DNA of 64,000 bases from the NCBI RefSeq assembly GCF_001265075.1, contig NZ_LFKO01000001.1, positions 187,527 to 251,526 of the forward strand, written 5' to 3'. A program made the translations under genes and the position numbers. This DNA is from Salinicoccus sp. YB14-2 (lineage in GTDB: Bacteria; Bacillota; Bacilli; Staphylococcales; Salinicoccaceae). Shown here piece after piece: positions 34,634-44,610 of this stretch; position 1 is the stretch's first letter, and every line of letters begins with the position of its first letter. The notes under the pieces are model-generated. The model worked only from the letters and a program-made list of their open reading frames with translations. It was not told the DNA's origin and made no database searches.

Positions 34634-35803
34634 CTACCTCGCCTTGGTCGCAAAGTTGACCAGGGCTTCTATGCCTGTTTTAATGCTCTTTTCTGAAAAG
34701 ACAATTTCGGGACTGTGGAGCGAGTATCCGCTCGCTTCGACGTCTTTCATCTTGGTGCCGATACGGAATGCCGCCCCGACATAGTCCTCCATATAAAATG
34801 CGAAGTCTTCTGAACCCATGGACGGTTCTTTCAGCTCATGGAACTTCGAATCGTGGTCATCACCCGCGTTGACGAATTCCTCGACGAGTTCCGGATTGTT
34901 GATGACCGGCGGGCAGTAGTTGGTATATTCCAGTTCACAGTCGGCGCCGGATATTCCGGTCAATCCGCCGATATAGTTCTCAATCATTTTCTGGGCCAGC
35001 TCGATTGAATCTTCCGAGAAGCTTCTGATCGTTCCTCCAAACGAACATTCATCAGGGATGACGTTGTTCGCCTCCCCTGCATGAATCTGACCGACGGTAA
35101 TCACTACAGGTGTCGCCGGGTTGTTGAACCTCGACGCAATACCCTGTATGAATTGGATGATATTGGATGCAAGGTAGATCGGGTCTGCGGTCGTGTCGGG
35201 ATGGGCCGCGTGTCCGCCCTTCGCCGTCACCTTGGCATTGAATCCAGTCGATCCTGCACAAAACTGCTCTTTTCTATAGCCGATCAGCCCTTCATTCATC
35301 TTCGGCCATGTATGGTACATGACTATTTTATCGACCGGTACTTCCAGACGCTCAAGCTCTTCTTTCATATACCTGGCACCTTCCAGCGTTTCCTCTGCCG
35401 GCTGGAATATGAAGACAATATTATACTGCAGATCGTCGTACATATCATTGATCACTTTCGCAAAACCATACATTATACTCGTATGGATATCATGGCCGCA
35501 CGCATGCATGACACCGTCATTTTCCGATTTATAATCAAGACCGGTCCTTTCTGTGAGCGGCAGTGCATCCATATCCCCTCTTACACCGATATATTCAAAC
35601 TTCGGGTCCTTCGCCAAGATGCCGATTACGCCGGTTTTTTCACTCAGTTCATAAAATTTTATCTTCGTATCTTCCAGGCCGTTCTGAATCAGCTTCGTCG
35701 TTTCGTATTCTTTGAAACTCAGTTCAGGTTCTTTATGCAGTCTTCTTCTGAAGTTGATGATATGTTCCAGATGGTCATCAATTACTTCTTCTTTTTCAGC
35801 CAT
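34634..35803 (-). CDS. M20-family amidohydrolase (N-acyl amino acid / hippurate hydrolase type)
   Basis: The 389 residues have the M20D metal site GVMHACGHDIHTS, the Glu pair in FQPAEETLEGA, a His in the KGGHAAHPD dimerisation segment, and a C-terminal MGSEDFAFY loop. Such enzymes hydrolyse N-acyl amino acids, indole-acetyl conjugates or N-acetyl-diaminopimelate. The start is ATG 35803, seven bases after AAAGGAAG; an upstream frame extension of 27 codons lacks a site. It is divergent from the formamidase gene, and with YkvI next door an import-and-deacylate role is plausible. Confidence 0.87.
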   Translation of the reverse strand: MAEKEEVIDDHLEHIINFRRRLHKEPELSFKEYETTKLIQNGLEDTKIKFYELSEKTGVIGILAKDPKFEYIGVRGDMDALPLTERTGLDYKSENDGVMHACGHDIHTSIMYGFAKVINDMYDDLQYNIVFIFQPAEETLEGARYMKEELERLEVPVDKIVMYHTWPKMNEGLIGYRKEQFCAGSTGFNAKVTAKGGHAAHPDTTADPIYLASNIIQFIQGIASRFNNPATPVVITVGQIHAGEANNVIPDECSFGGTIRSFSEDSIELAQKMIENYIGGLTGISGADCELEYTNYCPPVINNPELVEEFVNAGDDHDSKFHELKEPSMGSEDFAFYMEDYVGAAFRIGTKMKDVEASGYSLHSPEIVFSEKSIKTGIEALVNFATKAR

Positions 35804-35950
35804 TTTAAAACTTCCTTTCAGCATTCGAAGATTTATCACAAATAATTGAATGCTATCCACATATAACTCCTTTATCCGTTTCAAACAGCGTTAAACCTTC
35901 TGAGCATATTTCATTCAATGTGGGCCCGGTTTTTATTTCCACAGTCGACT

Positions 35951-35979
35951 TTGATGTTTTGAGAACGTTTTTATAATAT
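35951..35979 (+). promoter_or_regulatory. Probable SigA promoter of the formamidase gene
   Basis: TTGATG and TAATAT are spaced by 17 bases (TATAAT overlaps two bases earlier with 15-base spacing). The start codon is 26 bases downstream. Confidence 0.5.
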
Positions 35980-36004
35980 AATAAAGTCAAGAGGAGATGA
36001 TGAG

Positions 36005-37306
<1,302 letters not shown>

Positions 37307-37318
37307 GTGAAATAAAGG

Positions 37319-37354
37319 ACTATCCGCTTTTAAAGAGCGGATAGTTTTTTATTT
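37319..37354 (+). terminator. Terminator of the formamidase gene
   Basis: The stem ACTATCCGCT / AGCGGATAGT has a seven-base loop and is followed by TTTTTATTTT. Confidence 0.92.
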
Positions 37355-37367
37355 TGCTGGAAGCGAA

Positions 37368-37913
37368 CGTAAGCTATGACTGATATCTTGCGAAACTTAC
37401 GAAAATCAACACTGGAATCGTAAGCTATGTCTGAAATCTCTCGAAGCTTACGAAAATCAACACTGGAATCGTAAGCTATGACTGATATCTTGCGAAACTT
37501 ACGAAAATCAACACTGGAATCGTAAGCTATGTCTAATATCTCTCGAAGCTTACGAAAATCAACACTGGAATCGTAAGCTATGTCTGAAATCTCTCGAAGC
37601 TTACGAAAATCAACACTGGAATCGTAAGCTATGTCTGAAATCTCCCGAAGCTTACGAAAATCAACACTGGAATCGTAAGCTATGTCTGAAATCTCCCGAA
37701 GCTTACGAAAATCAACACTGGAATCATAAGTTATAACTGATATCTCTCGAAGCTTACGAAAATCAACACTGGAATCGTAAGCTATGTCTGATATCTCTCG
37801 AAGCTTACGAAAATCAACACTGGAATCGTAAGTTATAACTGATATCTCTCGAAGCTTACGAAAATCAACACTGGAATCGTAAGCTATGACTGAAATCTCC
37901 AGAAGCTTACGAC
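37368..37913. repeat. 51-bp tandem hairpin repeat array, eleven units
   Basis: Units start every 51 bases at 37368, 37419, 37470 and so on to 37878; the last is partial. Each holds the arms CGTAAGCT and AGCTTACG. Either spacer between successive arms (18 or 17 bases) can serve as a loop, so the array can fold in two alternative hairpin registers. Variant units (units 1 and 3 with AACTTACG; units 8 and 10 with AAGTTATAACTG) recur non-adjacently, suggesting exchange between units. The array sits exactly between the terminators of two convergent genes. It shares the core TGGAATCG(T)AAGCT with the 41-bp array at 7-250. A 225-codon minus-strand frame exists only because 51 is a multiple of 3. Confidence 0.95.
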
Positions 37914-37977
37914 CAGGCCAACGCAGAATCTGAACAGAATTCGATAATGATGGATTTTCATCTGGGACATCAAATAA

Positions 37978-38022
37978 AAACCGGACAGAATGACGTTCAG
38001 TCAACATTCTGTCCGGTACTCT
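37978..38022 (-). terminator. Terminator of the tandem CMD gene
   Basis: ACCGGACAGAATG and CATTCTGTCCGGT form a 13-bp stem around a ten-base loop, 8-14 bases past the stop on the minus strand. Confidence 0.85.
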
Positions 38023-38029
38023 TTATATT

Positions 38030-38689
38030 TTACTTCTCATCATATGCGTTCAGTGCGTTGACACCGTGCGCCATTGCGGAACCTGCTTTTAAAGCACTCG
38101 CAACTAAAATCGCTTCTGACATTTCTTCTTTTGAGACGTCGAGTTTCTTCGCATTGTTCGTGTGGATTTCAATGCAGTATGGACAGCCGGTCACGTGCGC
38201 CACCGCAACAGCGATCAATTCTTTATCTTTTCCTGAAACTTTGCCGGCTTTCACCGCTTCTTTATCCAGTTGGACAAATGCCTTGAACGCATCCGGTGCC
38301 AGTTTCGCAAATTCACCCAGTCTGTTGATGTTGGATTTTTCATACAGATCACCATCATTGTCACCGTCATAAGCCTGAAGCGCGTTGACGCCGTGTGCCA
38401 TTGCGGACCCCGCTTTCAGACCTGTTGCGACCATGATTGCTTCAGCCAGTTCTTCTTTGGAAACATCCAGTTTCTTCGCGTTATTCACGTGGATATCGAT
38501 GCAGTAAGGACAGCCGGTCACGTGCGCGACTGCGACCGCAATCAACTCTTTCGTCTTCTTCGGAATTACGCCGTCCGCGACCGCCGCTTTATCGAATGCC
38601 ACAAAACTTTTAAATGCATCCGGTGCCAGTTCAGCAAATTCGGATAATCTGTTAATATTGGATTTTTGATATAAACTCTCTTCTGACAT
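38030..38689 (-). CDS. Tandem carboxymuconolactone decarboxylase (AhpD-like) protein
   Basis: The 219 residues form two nearly identical CMD domains (about 1-108 and 113-219, offset 109). Each has the AhpD-type redox motif TGCPYCI-x-IH with C60-C63-H67 and C169-C172-H176. Family members are usually single-domain proteins of about 110 residues that assemble as trimers or hexamers and act as peroxidase-linked disulphide reductases or decarboxylases. Similarity of the halves extends to the DNA (long near-identical stretches), so the duplication is fairly recent. AAGGAGG precedes the ATG. Redox function is more likely than decarboxylation given CxxC, but this is family inference. Confidence 0.88.
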   Translation of the reverse strand: MSEESLYQKSNINRLSEFAELAPDAFKSFVAFDKAAVADGVIPKKTKELIAVAVAHVTGCPYCIDIHVNNAKKLDVSKEELAEAIMVATGLKAGSAMAHGVNALQAYDGDNDGDLYEKSNINRLGEFAKLAPDAFKAFVQLDKEAVKAGKVSGKDKELIAVAVAHVTGCPYCIEIHTNNAKKLDVSKEEMSEAILVASALKAGSAMAHGVNALNAYDEK

Positions 38690-38846
38690 ATTTATGCCTC
38701 CTTGAATTTTCAGAATATAAAATCATTCCTTGTTGGTATGATATAAAATTTGGCAAGAGGACTCAACTTTTATGACCGGTTTTATTTTACTGATATTCAG
38801 ATGAAGCTTGATATAATTGACACAACAACATTCAGGAGGGATTACT

Positions 38847-39332
38847 GTGAAGAAAAAGAAAATCCAAAAGACGAACGCAATGCGTCAGCTTGAAAATAAA
38901 AAAATCGATTATACGATTCATGAATATGCATGGAATGAAGATAATCTGGATGCCGGCCATGCGGCTGAACAAGTATCTGTACCTTTTGATAAAATATATA
39001 AAACTATGGTTGCGACAGGTAACCAGACAGGTGAAATCGTTGCATGCATCCCGGCCGAATCCAAACTGGACCTTAAAAAGCTTGCTGCTGTGAGCGGTAA
39101 TAAAAAAGTCGATATGCTGAATATCAACGATCTTGAAAAGACGACAGGCTATATACGCGGCGGCTGTTCACCGGTCGGCATGAAAAGACAGTTCCCGACC
39201 TATATCGCAGCGGACGCCGAGTCACTCGATACCATCGTCGTTTCCGCCGGTAAAAGAGGTATGCAGATGGAAGTCGCGCCGTATAAGTTGGTTCAAATAA
39301 CTGGCGGCGAATATGCAGACATCACTTTATAA
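38847..39332 (+). CDS. YbaK/EbsC-family aminoacyl-tRNA deacylase
   Basis: The 161 residues match Cys-tRNA(Pro) deacylase YbaK/EbsC: KIYKTMVA with the conserved catalytic Lys (about 44-51), then KLDLKKLAAVSG and the signature GYIRGGCSPVGMK. It hydrolyses mischarged Cys-tRNA(Pro). The start is GTG 38847 with GGAGGG at good spacing; a TTG ten codons upstream includes this site and is rejected. It is monocistronic and ends at a strong terminator convergent with the stress protein gene. Confidence 0.9.
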   Translation: MKKKKIQKTNAMRQLENKKIDYTIHEYAWNEDNLDAGHAAEQVSVPFDKIYKTMVATGNQTGEIVACIPAESKLDLKKLAAVSGNKKVDMLNINDLEKTTGYIRGGCSPVGMKRQFPTYIAADAESLDTIVVSAGKRGMQMEVAPYKLVQITGGEYADITL

Positions 39333-39339
39333 CAACAAA

Positions 39340-39376
39340 AGTAGCGGAACACAGATTGTGTCCCGCTACTTTTTTC
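39340..39376. terminator. Bidirectional terminator
   Basis: AAAGTAGCGG...CCCGCTACTTTTTT has further ACAC/GTGT pairing in the loop. It lies between convergent genes. Confidence 0.88.
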
Positions 39377-39380
39377 TGAA

Positions 39381-40343
39381 TTATAATCTGTCTCTGTTCT
39401 GGCCTGGATAATCCGGTTCCTGTTCTGATTTCCTGTTTCTTTCTTCACGTGTGCTGTTATCCGTTTCATCGATATCCAACTCTTCATGACGGACATCTTC
39501 AGAGACATGTTCAGTATCCTGAACTTTATCTTTTCTGATGACAACTTCTTCGTCAACGACACTTTCCTTATCAACATTAATCTGTTCTTCCGACACAGGA
39601 ATATTGATGGAATCATGATCTGTCAGATCATCATCGATGCCGCCCGCTTTCCGTTCACCGTCGACCGGGCGTCTTTCAATGGTGACTTCTTCCCGTTCGA
39701 CAGGTACATCAAATTCCTGATGGTCGGTTTCAACATGTTTATCCACATTGACTTCTCCGGTTCTGACATTCTCTTTGTCTACTTTCAGACGCTCTTCTCT
39801 CAACTCGATTCTTTCTTCTTCAGAAAGATGGTTCCATTCATCTTCTGTCAGACCATAGTTATCATCCGTCACCTTTTCATCGATGCTATATGCACCTTCA
39901 CGTTCACCGAGCGCATTTTCACGGTCTGAATTCGGGACGAACTGATCATGTTCACCTTGCACAGCAGCTTCACTGTATTCATCCTTTTCCACAGAACCGT
40001 CATTGACGGCGTAAGTCCCGGCGTCTGCCGTTCTGTTGTTGACGTAAAGCAGGAAGTCACCTCTATCAAGCGCGCTTCTATATTCCGCTTCTTCTTCTGC
40101 ACCGAGTTCCAGCTCTGACATGACACGGTCTTCCGGTTCGTCTTCTGTGAACCATGAAGCGATTTTATCCCATGCACTGCCGCCGGCCGCTTTATAATTC
40201 ACTTCTGTATAGTTTAATGCATCGCCTGCCAGATCTTTGTCTGCTACGACAGTAATCGCATTTTCTACTACACCTTCCGCTTTTAATTGCTCTATTCTTC
40301 TTAACAGTTCCTCTTCCTTCGCAAATGTCTCAATCTTATGCAT
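39381..40343 (-). CDS. YflT/YsnF-like general stress protein (DUF2382)
   Basis: The 320 residues begin with a YflT/GSP17M-type domain (about 1-105: TFAKEEELLRRIEQL, ITVVADKDL, ALDRGDFLLYV). A linker follows, then DUF2382 (YsnF/AvaK) repeats (about 185-290) with the alternating pattern LRVDKE-type strands such as ERLKVDKENVRTGEV and VPVEREEVTIERRPV. The tail is highly charged. The function is unknown, but the family is a classic SigB regulon product. A near-consensus SigB promoter lies at 40450-40474. GGAGG precedes the ATG. Confidence 0.85.
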   Translation of the reverse strand: MHKIETFAKEEELLRRIEQLKAEGVVENAITVVADKDLAGDALNYTEVNYKAAGGSAWDKIASWFTEDEPEDRVMSELELGAEEEAEYRSALDRGDFLLYVNNRTADAGTYAVNDGSVEKDEYSEAAVQGEHDQFVPNSDRENALGEREGAYSIDEKVTDDNYGLTEDEWNHLSEEERIELREERLKVDKENVRTGEVNVDKHVETDHQEFDVPVEREEVTIERRPVDGERKAGGIDDDLTDHDSINIPVSEEQINVDKESVVDEEVVIRKDKVQDTEHVSEDVRHEELDIDETDNSTREERNRKSEQEPDYPGQNRDRL

Positions 40344-40449
40344 AATTAAAAACCTCCATTTAATTTCAATCTTTTATCCAACTATTTTAAGTGATTAAAT
40401 TCATATGGTCATTCTTTCATGATGCATGCGATTCGCATGTAATTAATAT

Positions 40450-40474
40450 TTACCCACACATGGTTTATATAAAC
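40450..40474 (-). promoter_or_regulatory. SigB promoter of the stress protein gene
   Basis: On the minus strand GTTTAT is followed after 13 bases by GGGTAA, close to the SigB consensus GTTTAA-N12-14-GGGTAT. It lies about 107 bases upstream of the start. Confidence 0.7.
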
Positions 40475-40492
40475 AAAACTTAATGAAATATT

Positions 40493-40518
40493 ATTTATAA
40501 CTGCCGGATAAAGGGTAT
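40493..40518 (+). promoter_or_regulatory. SigB-type promoter of the DUF2243-ctaG operon
   Basis: ATTTAT is followed after 14 bases by a perfect GGGTAT. It is divergent from, and 18 bases away from, the other SigB site. Confidence 0.55.
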
Positions 40519-40557
40519 TAAATGATATATACATATAAGATGGAAGGAATGTTTAAA

Positions 40558-41031
40558 ATGAATCAGAAATACAGACCGAAATCTGCTAAAAATAAAATTC
40601 TGTTATCCGGTGTATTAATTGGTGTCGGCGTTATGGCACTCATAGATGAAATCATATTTCACCAGCTGCTGCAGTGGCATCACTTCTTCGATTTCAATAC
40701 GATGCAGTTCGGCATTTTCTCCGACGGTCTTTTAAACGCATTCGCCCTATTCTCCATCGTTGCTGGCATTTTCCTTTTTGCACACGTGACGAAACTGTAC
40801 ACCTACTCTCTCTTAAGATGGTCGTCCGGTATATTTATAGGTCTTGGATCGTTCCAGCTTATTGACGGGACAATCAATCACAAAGTATTCGGCATCCACC
40901 AGATCCGTTACGATGTGGACATTTTGCCATACGACATCGGCTGGAATGCTTCAGCTATTCTTCTTCTTATAACCGGTATCGTCATATGGCTTATAACAAG
41001 AAAAAATGAAGCGGATAGGACGGGCAGTTAA
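40558..41031 (+). CDS. DUF2243 membrane protein
   Basis: This protein of 157 residues has four membrane helices. It has the DUF2243 features GVGVMALIDEIIFHQLLQWHH and IDGTINHKVFGIHQIR, both rich in conserved His and acidic residues. The ATG at 40558 has GGAAGGA nine bases upstream; an earlier frame start at 40522 is weak. The next gene, a CtaG homolog, begins immediately after its stop, a pairing seen in many Bacillales and Actinobacteria. It may take part in copper or cytochrome oxidase handling with CtaG, but that is inference. Confidence 0.85.
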   Translation: MNQKYRPKSAKNKILLSGVLIGVGVMALIDEIIFHQLLQWHHFFDFNTMQFGIFSDGLLNAFALFSIVAGIFLFAHVTKLYTYSLLRWSSGIFIGLGSFQLIDGTINHKVFGIHQIRYDVDILPYDIGWNASAILLLITGIVIWLITRKNEADRTGS

Positions 41032-41832
41032 ATGATGGAACATCACATAATCCACACTTACTTTCCTTTGATACAAACTGCCGTCGTCATACTCGCTGTC
41101 ATTTTAGCTGCCGGCTATATGGGTGCGATGGTCGTTTCCGGGAGTAAATTCAAATCATGGCCGGTAAGCCGTTTATTTTTATGGATAATGGGAGTTGTGA
41201 CTGCAGTGGGGGCTTTTGTCGGACCCATCGGCAATCTGGCACATGAGAATTTTATCGCCCATATGGCGGGCCATCTGATGCTCGGCATGCTTTCCCCGAT
41301 ATTTTTTGTTTTCAGTAAGCCGATGACGCTGCTGCTCCGGGCACTGCCCACTGAACATGCCAAAACCATGAGCCGTCTGCTCAATACAAGTTATGCGAAA
41401 GTGATCACCAATCCTTTTATCGCGTCAATTCTAAACATCGGCGGCCTGTTTCTGATTTATAAAACTGGACTGTATGTGTGGATGCATGAAGATATCCTGT
41501 TATTCATCATCGTCCACCTGCATGTCTTCCTTGCGGGATATCTGTTTACAATCAGCATGATCTATGTGGATGTCACTTCACACAGATATGACTTCTGGTA
41601 CAGGGCAGTCGCTCTCGTCATTGCGCTCGGTTTCCATAAAGCTTTGTCAAAGCTCATCTACCAGAGCCCGCCTGAGACAGTGCCGGTGTATGAGGGCCGA
41701 TCCGGTGCGATGTTGATGTACTACGGTGGTGATGTGATCGATCTGATACTGATCGTCATCCTGTGCCTGCACTGGTATAGGGTACGGACGCCGAAAGAAG
41801 CGCACAGACGGAATATGGTTCTCTGGAAATGA
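41032..41832 (+). CDS. CtaG-family cytochrome c oxidase assembly protein
   Basis: This protein of 266 residues with seven membrane helices belongs to the caa3_CtaG family. Conserved His clusters are visible in NLAHENFIAHMAGHLMLGM and HLHVFLAGYLF, consistent with a copper-delivery role in terminal oxidase assembly. Its ATG follows directly on the TAA of the DUF2243 gene (or ATG 41035, one codon later), so the two are translationally coupled. The SigB-type promoter upstream suggests stress induction. There is no oxidase gene nearby. Confidence 0.87.
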   Translation: MMEHHIIHTYFPLIQTAVVILAVILAAGYMGAMVVSGSKFKSWPVSRLFLWIMGVVTAVGAFVGPIGNLAHENFIAHMAGHLMLGMLSPIFFVFSKPMTLLLRALPTEHAKTMSRLLNTSYAKVITNPFIASILNIGGLFLIYKTGLYVWMHEDILLFIIVHLHVFLAGYLFTISMIYVDVTSHRYDFWYRAVALVIALGFHKALSKLIYQSPPETVPVYEGRSGAMLMYYGGDVIDLILIVILCLHWYRVRTPKEAHRRNMVLWK

Positions 41833-41870
41833 TAAAAACCTGAACAACAATTGTTGTCCAGGTTTTTTAG
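41833..41870. terminator. Bidirectional terminator
   Basis: AAAACCTGAACAAC-AATT-GTTGTCCAGGTTTT forms a long stem with one mismatch. It serves ctaG and the convergent ABC operon. Confidence 0.9.
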
Positions 41871-41905
41871 TATGAAGAAATTTTTATATTATTAAATTGG
41901 AGTAA

Positions 41906-42703
41906 TTATAGATTGAGCTTTTCTTTCAAATATTTTATATCTTCTACAATCTTGTCTGTCTCGTAACCGATATCATAATTGTATTCCAGTACAAGATCAG
42001 CGTCCGGCGTATGTTCCTGATGCAGTCTGATGAATTTATCGAAATCCAGTGTCCCGTCGTGTATTCTATTATGATCATCGTGGAAGCCGTCATTGTTATG
42101 AAGATGGAAATGTGTAATCTTATCAGCAAGGGAAACGATGACATTCTCCATATCCCAGCCGTTCGCATGGACATGGCCGATATCAATCAGTACGTTGTTC
42201 TCTTCGATTTTAGCCATGGCGATGAATTCCTCTTCATTAAACAGCATGTTCTCTTTACTTTTCACTCCTGCATTTTCAATGAGGATTTCAACATCTGCTT
42301 CTTTACAGATTTCATTCAATTCATGCAGGTTTTTGGTGCTCTCTTCGATGGACTCTGTCTTGTTGTCCTCATTGATTTTCTTGTTGTTATGGTGAAATAC
42401 AAGATGGTTGATGCCGAGTGACTGACAAAGTTTCAGCGTCTTATCAATCTGATCCATAGAATATTCGTAGCTTTCAGTACCTTTTGGTGCACTGTGCTCA
42501 ACATTGAAGTAAGGCCCGTGGACGGTAAGGTGCCTATTTTCTATCAAAGGCTTAAGTGCCTCGATATCTCTGTTGAATGCCTCGTTCTCCCAGTTCGGAA
42601 AAATTTCCAGGCCGAAATTGATTCCTGTTTCCTTATTCATTAACTCTTCCAAAGATTTGAGTCCTGCATCGATGAATGTATTTGTACTCAGTAGAATATT
42701 CAT
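41906..42703 (-). CDS. Sugar phosphate isomerase/epimerase-like TIM barrel
   Basis: This 265-residue protein of the xylose isomerase-like/AP endonuclease 2 fold has metal-ligand candidates Glu in ILIENAG, Asp-His in IDIGHVHANGWD, His in THFHLHNNDGFHDDH and Glu in LVLEYNYDI. The start is ATG 42703, with GGAG at eight bases. It overlaps the end of the ABC ATPase gene slightly (42703 versus 42706) and is the last gene of the GlpP-led operon. Members include epimerases and glycerophosphodiester-type phosphoesterase relatives. Context suggests it processes the imported compound. Confidence 0.8.
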   Translation of the reverse strand: MNILLSTNTFIDAGLKSLEELMNKETGINFGLEIFPNWENEAFNRDIEALKPLIENRHLTVHGPYFNVEHSAPKGTESYEYSMDQIDKTLKLCQSLGINHLVFHHNNKKINEDNKTESIEESTKNLHELNEICKEADVEILIENAGVKSKENMLFNEEEFIAMAKIEENNVLIDIGHVHANGWDMENVIVSLADKITHFHLHNNDGFHDDHNRIHDGTLDFDKFIRLHQEHTPDADLVLEYNYDIGYETDKIVEDIKYLKEKLNL

Positions 42704-42705
42704 AA

Positions 42706-43779
42706 TCACTGCTCCATATATTTATAGTTTAATCCTGTTTTTTTATTAAAAATATGCACATGCTTTTTGTCGAACTTGATTCCGATTTCCTTACGGTCGA
42801 TAACTTCAGGCGACATGACGACAATTTCTTCACCCGCAATTTTTATCGTATGTGCAACCTCTGCACCGAAATTCTCGGTAAAGATCACTTTTCCTTTAAT
42901 ATCATAATCGTCAGCCGTCGCAAGTTCCATATTTTCCGGACGGATGCCCAGATACACTTCTGTGCCATTCAGACCATCACTGAATGTCGAAACATTTGAT
43001 ATATCAATGTTCTGATCACCGTAATGAAACTTGTAATCTTTAATGACACCGCTTAGTATATTCATCGGCGGAGACCCGATGAATTTTGCGACAAAGATGT
43101 TTCTTGGATGGTGATAGACATTTTCCGGTGTGTCCACCATCTGGATGGCACCTTTGTTCAAAACAACAATCCTGTCACCCAGTGCCATAGCTTCCACCTG
43201 ATCATGCGTCACATATACGAACGTCTGCTTAAATTCCTTGTGTAATTTGAGAAGCTCACGGCGCGCCGTCACACGCAGTTTCGCATCCAAATTGGACAGC
43301 GGTTCATCCAGAAGGAAATAATCGGATTTCTTTACGGTCGCTCTTGCCAGGGCTACCCTCTGACGCTGGCCACCTGAGAGATCTTTCGGCATTCTTTTCC
43401 TATAGTGGTCCAGTTCCAGCATGCCAAGCACTTTATTCAGCCTATCCTGTCTGTCGGTCTTGTTGATGCCGTTTCTTTTCAATGCATAAGTGATGTTGTT
43501 CTCCACCGTCATATGCGGATAGAGTGCATAGTTTTGGAAAACCATTGCCACATCCCTGTCGCCGGATGGCAGATGTGTCACTTCCCTCTTTCCAAGGTGT
43601 ATTTCTCCAGAAGTCACCGGTTCAAGTCCTGCAATCATTCTTAAGATGGTTGACTTCCCGCAGCCCGACGGACCGAGGAAAATGATTCTTTCACCATCTT
43701 TTATTTCCAGATTCAGATCTTTGATGACCGTCGCATCACCGTAACTCTTTTCTATATTTTTCAATGTAATGTTTTTCAT
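42706..43779 (-). CDS. ABC transporter ATP-binding protein, UgpC/MalK type
   Basis: The 357 residues contain Walker A GPSGCGKST (36-44), signature DLSGGQRQRVALARA, Walker B FLLDEP and switch His in VYVTHDQVEA, followed by the C-terminal OB-fold (TOBE) regulatory domain from about 240. This is the MalK/UgpC/MsmX class that energises sugar and glycerol-phosphate importers. GGGAGCG precedes the ATG. The gene follows two permeases and the binding protein in one operon. Confidence 0.9.
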   Translation of the reverse strand: MKNITLKNIEKSYGDATVIKDLNLEIKDGERIIFLGPSGCGKSTILRMIAGLEPVTSGEIHLGKREVTHLPSGDRDVAMVFQNYALYPHMTVENNITYALKRNGINKTDRQDRLNKVLGMLELDHYRKRMPKDLSGGQRQRVALARATVKKSDYFLLDEPLSNLDAKLRVTARRELLKLHKEFKQTFVYVTHDQVEAMALGDRIVVLNKGAIQMVDTPENVYHHPRNIFVAKFIGSPPMNILSGVIKDYKFHYGDQNIDISNVSTFSDGLNGTEVYLGIRPENMELATADDYDIKGKVIFTENFGAEVAHTIKIAGEEIVVMSPEVIDRKEIGIKFDKKHVHIFNKKTGLNYKYMEQ

Positions 43780-43794
43780 TTATATAAGCGCTCC

Positions 43795-44610
43795 CTATTT
43801 AATACCACTTGAAGAGAATGTATTAATGATATACCTCTGGAAAACCAGATATAAAATCAATGGTATGGCCATCGTTATCACTGATAAAGCCATGGCAATC
43901 GTGAAATTCGTCCCGCCTTCCGAGCTGACGAACAGCTGCAGCGCAAGCGGCAGTGTATAACTCTCACGCGACCTCAGCATCAGGAGTGGCCATACATAAT
44001 CGTTCCATGCCAGTATGAAAAACCATATGGCTGTGGATGTAATTGCAGGTCTGACGATCGGCAGTACATGATCCTTCATGATGTTGAATGTCGAAATGCC
44101 GTCAATCTGCGCCGCTTCAATCAGAGGCTTCGGTATATTACGCATGGCCTGGGTCAGCATGAATATGCCGATCGCATCCGCAAGCTGCGGCAGTATGACA
44201 CCCCACACGCTGTCTATCAGGTCAAACTCCGATATGATCAGGTAATTCGGTATCATCGTTACCGTGAACGGAATGAATATCGTACTGATCAAAAGGAAGT
44301 ACGTGGCCCTTTTGAATTTGAAATGGAAATAGGTCAATGCAAAAGCAGCCAGGAATGACGTGACTATTTTGAATGCAGTGATTACACTTGCAATAATGAA
44401 TGTGTTCAGTGTAATACGGAATAAAGGTATCGTATCCTGAAGATCCACGTAGTTCTCAAGTGTAAATGGATTGGGTATAAGATTGATCGTCGATGAATAT
44501 GCATCCGCCAGATGCTTAAATGAGTTTGAAACCGCAAAAAGAATCGGATACAGCGCAAGCAGTATGAACACTATGATGATCAGATGAAATATATACTTGT
44601 TAATTTTCAT
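43795..44610 (-). CDS. Carbohydrate/G3P ABC permease, UgpE/MalG type
   Basis: This protein of 271 residues has six membrane helices and the EAA loop EAAQIDGISTFNIMKDHVLP that contacts the ATPase. The start is ATG 44610, preceded by AAAGGA; the ATG three codons earlier sits on the ribosome site. It overlaps the upstream permease gene by 11 bases. It is the second permease of the operon and the MalG-like partner. Confidence 0.88.
   Translation of the reverse strand: MKINKYIFHLIIIVFILLALYPILFAVSNSFKHLADAYSSTINLIPNPFTLENYVDLQDTIPLFRITLNTFIIASVITAFKIVTSFLAAFALTYFHFKFKRATYFLLISTIFIPFTVTMIPNYLIISEFDLIDSVWGVILPQLADAIGIFMLTQAMRNIPKPLIEAAQIDGISTFNIMKDHVLPIVRPAITSTAIWFFILAWNDYVWPLLMLRSRESYTLPLALQLFVSSEGGTNFTIAMALSVITMAIPLILYLVFQRYIINTFSSSGIK

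Noticed and set aside
37330-38007. 225-codon minus-strand frame encoding 17-residue repeats
   Set aside because: It exists because the 51-bp unit is a multiple of three. It starts inside the intergenic and terminator region with no ribosome site, it ends within the formamidase terminator, and the related 41-bp array cannot encode such a protein.
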